A stretch of 64,000 nt of DNA, from NCBI RefSeq assembly GCF_015058545.1, contig NZ_SVCB01000073.1, forward strand, positions 1 through 64,000. Direction: 5' to 3'. The position numbers and the translations under genes are program-made. This stretch comes from Veillonella sp. (lineage in GTDB: Bacteria; Bacillota; Negativicutes; Veillonellales; Veillonellaceae). Of this stretch, positions 1 through 5,859 are shown piece after piece. The notes beneath the pieces were generated by a model. It was not told the origin of the DNA. It ran no database searches and saw nothing but the letters and a program-made list of their open reading frames with translations. Each line of letters opens with the position of its first letter. Position 1 is the stretch's first letter.

Positions 1-274
1 GTATCAGGTGTCAATATGTGCTAAGGATAGTGTCGGCCCATACCATTATGATATAGTAACCGGATTGATCGAAGCGGCTCAGAATGGTAATGTGGATTAT
101 GCCGTTGATATTTATCCCCATTATGCTTCTGATGTTGATTCCGCATTGACAGCTGGACATGAAGTGAGACATGGACTGATTGGGCCAGGGGTATATGCTA
201 CCCACGGATAAGAAAGAAGTCATAAAGATGCTATTCTAAATACTTTTTTGCTTTTAACAGAATATTTAAAATAA
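1..274 (+). pseudogene. M42-family aminopeptidase, 3' end, interrupted by a stop codon
   Basis: Only the C-terminal part lies in the window; the gene starts upstream. The frame from base 2 reads a typical end of the M42 (FrvX/YhfE-like) metallo-aminopeptidase family, with VDIYPHYASDVDSAL and AGHEVRHGLIGPGV followed by a His-Gly. Relatives of this type continue with Gly-Tyr-Glu-Arg-Ser/Thr-His. Here the Tyr codon is replaced by TAA at 209-211, and the same frame then continues with Glu-Arg-Ser-His and about 16 more codons to a second TAA at 272-274. One substitution therefore explains the break. The conserved His of this C-terminal motif would be lost, so the product is probably inactive. Family assignment is from motif recall; the premature stop is seen directly. 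Confidence 0.7.
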
Positions 275-300
275 ATTGCTTTTGTGAGAATCATTTTAAA

Positions 301-331
301 ATCCCCCGCCAACATATTGTTTGCGGGGGGA
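301..331. terminator. Bidirectional hairpin between convergent genes
   Basis: Arms ATCCCCCGC and GCGGGGGGAT flank a 13-base AT-rich loop. The hairpin lies between the M42 remnant on the plus strand and the Pro-rich gene on the minus strand. The T-rich tail is weak on the plus side, so termination strength is uncertain. Confidence 0.6.
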
Positions 332-335
332 TTGT

Positions 336-647
336 TTACCAGGAACAGGTAAACATATCAATCCGATTTAACGATATTCCTGTGTATGACCAACCGAATC
401 GTCTGTCCCAGCGGAAGCCTGACACGCTGTCACGCCAGATCTGAATTGGAAAGAACCAGAACTCCTGTCCGTTGCTCATCCATATATAGGTAAAACGTCC
501 GATACAGTTTTGCATGGAACCTGGGCTGACCATTTTGGTAGCTGATCCAGAACGGGCCTGTGCGGGCTTTGGCGGCGCGGACGACGGTGGAGGACCCATA
601 GGCATTGGACCGCCTGGAGGGTTGCCGTAAGGTGGGAATGGGGGCAT
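336..647 (-). CDS. Pro/Gly-rich small protein with conserved aromatic C-terminal half
   Basis: The protein has 103 residues. Residues 1-30 are almost only Pro, Gly, Met and Ser (a collagen-like or flexible stretch). Residues about 48-101 form a compact Trp- and Phe-rich block with Cys at both ends (CIGRFTYIWM ... IDMFTC). I recall similar short Firmicute proteins with this aromatic block, all of unknown function. A good Shine-Dalgarno (GAAAGGGTG) precedes the ATG. There is no signal peptide. It stands alone, downstream of the small-RNA candidate and tRNA-Asn on the same strand. No function can be assigned. Confidence 0.7.
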   Translation of the reverse strand: MPPFPPYGNPPGGPMPMGPPPSSAPPKPAQARSGSATKMVSPGSMQNCIGRFTYIWMSNGQEFWFFPIQIWRDSVSGFRWDRRFGWSYTGISLNRIDMFTCSW

Positions 648-725
648 ATTCTACACCCTTTCGTTTTATGTTATTATTATTATATGAGATTTATGGATTG
701 CAGTTAACAAAATCTGAAAAGGATA

Positions 726-817
726 AAAAGGGGCGGAAGTCTACAGGAGATTGAGACTTCCGCCCGGAAATGCGGGTGCAAAAGAAGCACCTAAGTACCA
801 CCTTGACAGGTATGTAC
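726..817 (-). ncRNA. Candidate small structured RNA with its own terminator
   Basis: Read on the minus strand, three hairpins follow one another: arms of 795-817 (GTAC-AT-ACCT, loop GTCA, AGGT-G-GTAC), 775-791 (GGTGC/GCACC), and a 12-bp perfect stem at 731-742/754-765 (AGACTTCCGCCC) followed by TTTTT. The last is a textbook intrinsic terminator, but there is no ORF upstream to terminate because tRNA-Asn already has its own terminator at 866-894. A T-box remnant was considered because of AAGGTGGTAC, but there is no room for a specifier domain. No clear promoter is visible. Confidence 0.45.
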
Positions 818-865
818 AGTAATATATATGACTGAATATGAAAAAATATGTTTTTCAAAAAAGAC

Positions 866-894
866 AATAAAAAAATCACACATAAAGTGTGATT
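866..894 (-). terminator. Terminator of tRNA-Asn
   Basis: Eight-bp stem AATCACAC/GTGTGATT with a 5-base loop, followed on the minus strand by TTTTTATT. It begins about 6 bases after the tRNA 3' end. Confidence 0.75.
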
Positions 895-899
895 AAAAA

Positions 900-972
900 C
901 TCCCCGAGTAGGACTTGAACCTACGACCCAACGGTTAACAGCCGTTTGCTCTACCGACTGAGCTATCGAGGA
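900..972 (-). tRNA. tRNA-Asn (anticodon GTT)
   Basis: A 73-base cloverleaf on the minus strand. The acceptor stem TCCTCGA pairs with TCGGGGA, the D-arm contains AGCTCAGTCGGTAGAGC, the anticodon loop CTGTTAA holds GTT, and the T-arm holds GGTTCAAGTCC. The discriminator base is G, as usual for tRNA-Asn. CCA is not encoded, in contrast to the tRNA-Gly at 55560. Confidence 0.95.
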
Positions 973-986
973 ATGGTACAAGAGAT

Positions 987-1015
987 ATTTTATACTAAAT
1001 TCAAAGTAAAAGCAA
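987..1015 (-). promoter_or_regulatory. Promoter of tRNA-Asn
   Basis: On the minus strand TTGCTT is followed after 17 bases by TAAAAT, ending 14 bases before the tRNA 5' end. This is a good sigma-A type match. Confidence 0.65.
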
Positions 1016-1080
1016 GTACTTTTTTATTAAATTTTTACAAATTCCATACGAATTTTAAATCCGTCCACCCAAACCACGCG

Positions 1081-1116
1081 CAAAAAAAGCGGTCAGGCAT
1101 TACTTACCTGACCGCT
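1081..1116 (-). terminator. Strong intrinsic terminator
   Basis: Ten-bp perfect stem (1088-1097 with 1107-1116, AGCGGTCAGG/CCTGACCGCT) followed on the minus strand by TTTTTTTG. It is 200 bases beyond the gdhA stop, which already has a small hairpin at 1298-1315, so it may terminate read-through or a separate short transcript. Confidence 0.8.
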
Positions 1117-1319
1117 CTTACGCCGAGTATACTTCTTTCATTATATTATTTAGCAAGGTGGCTACGCATAGCCTGTTAGACAGTCATACTTAGCGTTGTA
1201 TAAGTTGTACGGACTCAATCAGTACTCACTACTGTTTGGCCGTTAAAAGCAAGTGTAAAGTATTCTTAAAGCTGTAGTCAGCTGTTAGTTCATATTAAAC
1301 GAGTTTGCTCTCGTTATTA
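1117..1319 (-). other. Intergenic region between gdhA and its distal terminator
   Basis: No ORF is convincing here. Right after the gdhA stop is a small hairpin AACGAG/CTCGTT (1298-1315), and then about 180 bases before the strong terminator at 1081-1116. On the minus strand a TATAAT lies near 1140 but without a clear -35 element. The stretch could be a 3' UTR or an unrecognised small RNA. Confidence 0.4.
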
Positions 1320-2576
1320 TCAGCCGTTGAAACCACGAAGTTTGCTGGCGTCAACCAAGCGTTTCAAAGCTACCATGTAAGCAGCTAAACGAGGATATAC
1401 TTTGTATTGTTGTTGCATTTCCCAAACTTCTTCAAAGCTCATTTTCATGTTCTTTTCGAGGCGAGCATTTACTTCGTCTTCATCCCAGTAGAAGCCGGCT
1501 TTGTTCTGTACCCATTCATAGTAAGAAGTTACAACACCGCCGCCGTTAGCTAATACGTCAGGAATGATTTCGATGCCTTTTTCGAAGAAGTATAAGTCAG
1601 CTTCATTAGTTGTAGGGCCGTTAGCACCTTCCAAGATAGTTTTAGCTTTAACTTCTTTCATGTTGCTGCCGTTCAATTGGTTTTCCAAAGCAGCAAGATA
1701 TAATACATCTACGTCGAGAAGTAATAATTCAGGGTTAGGAATACGAGTCATGCCGGCTTCTTCGTAGCCTTCCAAGGAACGGCCATGAGAGTTAGCATAT
1801 TCGTATGCTTTTTCAACGTCGATACCGTTTTCATTGTAAATGGAGCCGTGTACGTCGCCGATAGCAACGATTTTAGCACCTTCACGATGCATCAGCAAAG
1901 CACCAACGCTACCTACGTTACCGAAGCCTTGAACGGCGATGGTTACGTCGGTCATTTTTTTACCTTTCTTTTCAAGGTAGCTCTTCAACGTGAACATGCA
2001 ACCGCGACCGGTAGCTTCGTTACGGCCTTTAGAACCGCCAACGGCCAATGGTTTACCGGTTACAACGCCTGGGGACCATACGCCTTTTAATGTGGAGAAT
2101 TCGTCCACAATCCAGGCCATGATTTGAGGATTAGTATTAACATCAGGAGCCGGTACGTCTGTATCAACACCGATGATTGGAGCGATTTTGCGAACAAATC
2201 CGCGAGTCAAGCGTTCTAATTCGCGCTGGCTTAATTTCTTAGGATCTACTTTAATCCCGCCTTTACCGCCGCCATATGGAAGATGAGCAATCGAGTTTTT
2301 GATTGTCATCCAAGCTGCCAAAGCACGTACTTCGTTTTCATCGGAATCAGGATGGAAACGGAGACCGCCTTTAGCGGCGCCCATAATTGTGCTGTGCTGC
2401 GTACGATAACCGCTAAATACTTCAATATGACCATCATCCATTTGTACCGGTACGGCTACTGTCATTTCACGTTCAGGGTGACGAATAACTTCATAGTCAT
2501 TACGTGTTAAACCTAATTTTTCAGCCGCTTGATCAAGAGTGTTAAGCATGTTTTCGTAGGGATTATAATTTGCCAT
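1320..2576 (-). CDS. gdhA: Glutamate dehydrogenase (Glu/Leu/Phe/Val family)
   Basis: The 418-residue protein catalyses reversible oxidative deamination of glutamate to 2-oxoglutarate and ammonia in the cytosol. It has the family's full length. The glycine-rich PYGGGKGG motif carries the catalytic Lys (about residue 105), with substrate-binding TIKN just before it. The Rossmann fold of the second half shows VQGFGNVGS, and ANGGGVVTSYYEWVQN lies near the C-terminus. AAAGGAGAC precedes the ATG at the expected distance. The gene is monocistronic. Coenzyme preference cannot be read with confidence. In an asaccharolytic fermenter it would link amino-acid use to the 2-oxoglutarate pool. Confidence 0.93.
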   Translation of the reverse strand: MANYNPYENMLNTLDQAAEKLGLTRNDYEVIRHPEREMTVAVPVQMDDGHIEVFSGYRTQHSTIMGAAKGGLRFHPDSDENEVRALAAWMTIKNSIAHLPYGGGKGGIKVDPKKLSQRELERLTRGFVRKIAPIIGVDTDVPAPDVNTNPQIMAWIVDEFSTLKGVWSPGVVTGKPLAVGGSKGRNEATGRGCMFTLKSYLEKKGKKMTDVTIAVQGFGNVGSVGALLMHREGAKIVAIGDVHGSIYNENGIDVEKAYEYANSHGRSLEGYEEAGMTRIPNPELLLLDVDVLYLAALENQLNGSNMKEVKAKTILEGANGPTTNEADLYFFEKGIEIIPDVLANGGGVVTSYYEWVQNKAGFYWDEDEVNARLEKNMKMSFEEVWEMQQQYKVYPRLAAYMVALKRLVDASKLRGFNG

Positions 2577-2898
2577 AATTATCGTGTCTCCTTTTGCGCA
2601 TACACTATAAAATCAAAAGTTCAACATATCTAATCCATGTCTTGTATACACTATACCACAGCGACGCCATAATAACTATTTATTTTTCATGAGAGGCATT
2701 TTTACCATGACTTGCACGCATGATTTATGAAGGTAAGCAAATAAAAGAGTCCGCCTTGATTTTTCAAAGCGAACTCTTACTATTTTTATGCATATATGAC
2801 AATTCAATATAGATAAAATTCCATAAATAGCCTTCTTTTTGGCCATTCTATAGAGTATAAATCAAAAATCTCTGTCAAAAACTATACTTCGACGGTGA
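2577..2898 (-). other. Intergenic region with exoA terminator
   Basis: AT-rich spacer between gdhA and exoA, both on the minus strand. An interrupted stem at 2745-2778 (AAGAGT...ACTCTT with an inner CGC/GCG) followed by TTTTATTT on the minus strand is the likely exoA terminator. The part nearest gdhA should contain its promoter, but I cannot pick a clear -35/-10 pair. Confidence 0.55.
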
Positions 2899-3657
2899 TT
2901 AAAGGTTAATTTCCAATTCAACCGGGCAATGATCGCTACCGAAAATATCCGGATGGATTTTAGCTTCCACGATGTCGTTATCGAGGCGAGCCGACGTAAT
3001 GAAGTAGTCAATTCTCCACCCTACGTTCCTATCGCGCGCTTTGCCCATATAGGACCACCAGCTGTATGCATCGGTTACATCCGGATAGAGCTTACGGAAG
3101 GTATCGGTAAAGCCGGCGCCCAATAATTCCGTCATTTTTTCACGCTCTTCGTCGGTAAAACCGGCGTTTTTACGGTTTGTCTTCGGATTTTTCAAGTCGA
3201 TTTCCTGATGGGCCACGTTAAGGTCACCACAGAGAATGACCGGCTTCTTCGCATCCAATTCCAATAAATACGCGCGGAACGCATCTTCCCAAGTCATGCG
3301 GTATTCCAAGCGCGCCAATTCACGTTGGCTGTTCGGCGTGTAGCATGTTACAAGGTAAAATTTATCATATTCCGCCGTAATAACACGGCCTTCCTGGTCG
3401 TGTTCTTCAATGCCGATACCGTACGTCACATTAAGCGGTTTAATGCGGGTGAAAATAGCCGTACCGCTGTACCCTTTTTTCACCGCACTGTTCCAATATT
3501 GCTCATAGCCCGGTAATTCCAATTCAATCTGGTGCGGTTGCAGTTTAGTTTCCTGCAAACAAAACATATCCGCATCAAGTTTTTCAAAACTTTCCATAAA
3601 ACCTTTAGTTACCGCGGCGCGCAGGCCGTTAACATTCCAAGAAATTAATTTCATCAA
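2899..3657 (-). CDS. exoA: Exodeoxyribonuclease III / AP endonuclease
   Basis: The 252-residue protein belongs to the ExoA/Xth family of Mg-dependent AP endonucleases, which incise DNA 5' to abasic sites in base-excision repair. It shows the whole family signature in order: WNVNGLRA at the N-terminus, LQETKLQ with the metal-binding Glu, the catalytic GDLNVAH, the substrate loop around KNPKTNRKNAGFTDEER, WWSYMGKARDRNVGWRIDYF, and the terminal SDHCP with the catalytic Asp-His pair. It is the last gene of a minus-strand run starting at speC, 79 bases after the small membrane-protein gene. Confidence 0.95.
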   Translation of the reverse strand: MMKLISWNVNGLRAAVTKGFMESFEKLDADMFCLQETKLQPHQIELELPGYEQYWNSAVKKGYSGTAIFTRIKPLNVTYGIGIEEHDQEGRVITAEYDKFYLVTCYTPNSQRELARLEYRMTWEDAFRAYLLELDAKKPVILCGDLNVAHQEIDLKNPKTNRKNAGFTDEEREKMTELLGAGFTDTFRKLYPDVTDAYSWWSYMGKARDRNVGWRIDYFITSARLDNDIVEAKIHPDIFGSDHCPVELEINL

Positions 3658-3736
3658 AGACTCCTTTCATAAGAAGCTGAGAGCTTCCTTAATAAGCATC
3701 CTGTAAGTACAGACTTTAGCTTATTCTTAACATCTA

Positions 3737-4033
3737 TCATTTAACTTTATGTTCAACATCAACCGTATTTTCTGTATTCGAATCAACTGTTTCGCCCCGT
3801 GCAGCCGCTGCTTTGGCTGCTTCGGCCGCTTCTTTAGCTTCAATTTCCGCCTCTTTACGGGCAAAATAAGCTTCCAATTTAGCCTTGCGCGCCTTACGAG
3901 TCACTTCGAAAGCAAGGGAGAATAACAATAATACAACGGCAATTATATTCGTTGTAGTAAATCCGTGAGTATAAATGTGATACAAAATATAGAGAAATGC
4001 AATTATCAATAAAGCTCGCTGTAGTCCTACCAT
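3737..4033 (-). CDS. Small membrane protein with charged Ala-rich tail
   Basis: The 98-residue protein has two hydrophobic segments (about residues 5-20 and 26-45) and then a highly charged, Ala-, Glu- and Lys-rich tail with probable helical or coiled-coil character (KARKAKLEAYFARKEAEIEAKEAAEAAKAAAA). AAAGGAG precedes the ATG. It sits between the DUF421 gene and exoA on the same strand. I do not recognise a family. The layout suggests an inner-membrane protein with a cytoplasmic tail. Confidence 0.65.
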   Translation of the reverse strand: MVGLQRALLIIAFLYILYHIYTHGFTTTNIIAVVLLLFSLAFEVTRKARKAKLEAYFARKEAEIEAKEAAEAAKAAAARGETVDSNTENTVDVEHKVK

Positions 4034-4069
4034 GACTAGCTCCTTTCATCGCCCCAAGCGGGATTAATC

Positions 4070-4150
4070 TATTAATACCTAAGTTTGCAACATTAAAGTT
4101 TTCAACAGTAAAGTTTCACCCTTTAATGTTTTAGCCCTTAAGTTTTCAAA
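4070..4150 (-). repeat. Degenerate short tandem repeat after the DUF421 stop codon
   Basis: Reading the minus strand from just after the stop, TTGAAAACTT-like units recur about four times (TTTGAAAACTTAAGG, GGTGAAACTTTACTG, TTGAAAACTTTAATG, TTGCAAACTTAGG). No ORF and no hairpin terminator is present. It belongs to the group of post-stop repeats seen elsewhere in the window. Confidence 0.5.
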
Positions 4151-4789
4151 TTAATCTTTCGCATACGGGGTTATAACCAACTCACCATGCACGAGCTCGG
4201 CCATATATATATCCGACGGTTGATAGCCTTGCTCTGCTACGCTTGTTTCCAACCATTCTCTATCTTTTTCTACCAAGGATAATACTCTTTCATCCACCTG
4301 GCCATCCGCAATCAGCGGATAGTGTACTGAATCTTCCCCAAACTTAACTACCGTCAATTGGCCGTTTTGTTCCAAAACAGCCCATTTCACTTCCCCTACG
4401 CGCGTTACCCCGTTGGCGCGCAGTTTTAAATGTAAGTCACCGGCACTGATGCCGTTGCGCATACATTCTTCTATTTGAATTTTACCATAATCCACCACAA
4501 TTGTGGGACTGCCGTCAATAATTCGTTTCACATGACGATTGTAGGCCGATAAAAAACGCAGCCCCATAACAACGATAGTCCAGCCGGTGAGCACCAGCAA
4601 AAATTGCAGCACCCCGATGGCCTCATTATAAATAACACCCCCGATAATACCGCCCAATACATAGTTTTGTACCTGATCGATGGCTGAGTTCGGCGCCAAA
4701 TTGCCCTTGCCCATCAAATTGATTTGCAGTACCAAACATAATATGCCCAGCACCAGCTTTATCATAATCAACGTATAACCCGTTATCAT
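4151..4789 (-). CDS. DUF421 (YetF-like) membrane protein
   Basis: The 212-residue protein has N-terminal hydrophobic segments (about residues 4-20, 45-62 and 65-82) and a soluble C-terminal part with the DUF421 pattern: SPTIVVDYGKIQIEECMRNGIS, DLHLKLRANGV, and EVKWAVLEQNGQLTVVKF. DUF421 proteins are inner-membrane proteins of unknown biochemical function; some Bacillus members are sporulation or stress proteins. The partner DUF3290 gene ends 8 bases upstream, a pairing often seen, so the two probably form one complex. Confidence 0.8.
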   Translation of the reverse strand: MITGYTLIMIKLVLGILCLVLQINLMGKGNLAPNSAIDQVQNYVLGGIIGGVIYNEAIGVLQFLLVLTGWTIVVMGLRFLSAYNRHVKRIIDGSPTIVVDYGKIQIEECMRNGISAGDLHLKLRANGVTRVGEVKWAVLEQNGQLTVVKFGEDSVHYPLIADGQVDERVLSLVEKDREWLETSVAEQGYQPSDIYMAELVHGELVITPYAKD

Positions 4790-4797
4790 GCTCTATG

Positions 4798-5253
4798 CTA
4801 CTCCTTCGCTATATCAATCACTTTAATTTGCGTTTCTACTACATGAACTTGTGTCAACGAGTAGGCGCCATAGCCTTTGGTAAAATGGGCCCGATAAAAG
4901 CGGTTGTCCGCATTAACTATAACATCGTCATCAAGACGCGTGGAATTCACCTTCACGTTTTCTTTATTCGTTCCCAACCGCTCCGAAACGGATACGATAA
5001 AGCTGGCCATACGGCTGCTTTCTTCCGAGTTTCGCATAGATGAGTCATATTCACTCCAACGAATCCCCAGAATAAACACGATTAACAGGGATAATAAGAT
5101 TGTCAAGTCGCGGTAGCGGCTGTTCAAGCGGTGACGCATGAATAAAATGCTGACCCCCAACAGCGCCACCAACAGCAGGAAGGATACACCATATTGTAAC
5201 AGCGCATTAAACTGCCCTTGTTGCACGATATAAGCATAAGTATAGAAATTCAA
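4798..5253 (-). CDS. DUF3290 family membrane protein
   Basis: The 151-residue protein starts at TTG, supported by GAGGTGAG 5 bases upstream. It has two hydrophobic segments (about residues 17-38 and 50-64) and a soluble C-terminal domain (NKENVKVNSTRLDDDVIVNA, ... AHFTKGYGAYSLTQVHVVET). This is the pattern of DUF3290 proteins, which neighbour DUF421 genes in other Firmicutes. It lies 15 bases after the ywlG-like gene and 8 bases before the DUF421 gene, so all three are likely co-transcribed with speC. Confidence 0.75.
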   Translation of the reverse strand: MNFYTYAYIVQQGQFNALLQYGVSFLLLVALLGVSILFMRHRLNSRYRDLTILLSLLIVFILGIRWSEYDSSMRNSEESSRMASFIVSVSERLGTNKENVKVNSTRLDDDVIVNADNRFYRAHFTKGYGAYSLTQVHVVETQIKVIDIAKE

Positions 5254-5268
5254 ACGTTCTCACCTCGA

Positions 5269-5859
5269 CTACATTAATGATTCATCATAAACGGCTCTGC
5301 CCCCGCCGATATATTTAGGGCGCACGCGAGCCGCCGTAACATGGGCTTCACCAATAGCTTTAACGGCTAAGCGAACCGGCACGGCTACGCGTTTTAAATG
5401 CATGCCGATAAAGGTATCGCCAATATCAATGCCCGCATCAGCCTCTATGGCTTCTACCACGACCGGTTCTGAAAAATGCTTGTACGCCGCCATTGACGCC
5501 GCCCCGCCGGCATGAAGTTGCGGTACGGCATTGCAAATCGGCCAATTATGTTTGACCGCCACGGACTTCTCTACTACCAAGGCTCGATTCAAATGTTCAC
5601 AGCATTGTACGGCCAACGCGATATTTAGTAGCTCTAATACGGCCGTAGCAGCCTCAATAATTGTCTCCCCAACTTCGGTGGCCGAATCGGTACCGATGCG
5701 ACTGCCGCGCACTTCACTGGTGGAACAACCGATAACAAACACATCACCGGCTTCCAGCTTGGCAACGGTCACCAATTCCTTCACCGCCGCTGTCACCGCG
5801 TCACCGATAGGCCCCAGCAATTGTGCTTCATCTACCGAGGTTAATTCATCCTTTGCCAT
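5269..5859 (-). CDS. YwlG/UPF0340 (TIGR01440, DUF436) family protein
   Basis: The 196-residue protein matches the conserved YwlG family throughout: an N-terminal helix, DVFVIGCSTSEVRGSRIGT, CCEHLNRALV, a central HAGGAASMAAY, DIGDTFIGMHLKRVAVPVR, and the terminal RPKYIGGGRAVY. The biochemical role of the family is not established; the CSTSEV loop resembles a ligand- or phosphate-binding site. The ATG overlaps the speC stop (TAATG), which suggests translational coupling. Confidence 0.85.
   Translation of the reverse strand: MAKDELTSVDEAQLLGPIGDAVTAAVKELVTVAKLEAGDVFVIGCSTSEVRGSRIGTDSATEVGETIIEAATAVLELLNIALAVQCCEHLNRALVVEKSVAVKHNWPICNAVPQLHAGGAASMAAYKHFSEPVVVEAIEADAGIDIGDTFIGMHLKRVAVPVRLAVKAIGEAHVTAARVRPKYIGGGRAVYDESLM

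Noticed and set aside
731..817. T-box riboswitch read from AAGGTGGTAC and a terminator
   Set aside because: There is no room for a specifier stem before the tRNA terminator, and no aminoacyl-tRNA synthetase or amino-acid gene follows.
691..981. Minus-strand ORF with SIAQSVEQTAVNRWVVGSSPTRG
   Set aside because: It is the translation of tRNA-Asn plus its terminator region, not a gene.
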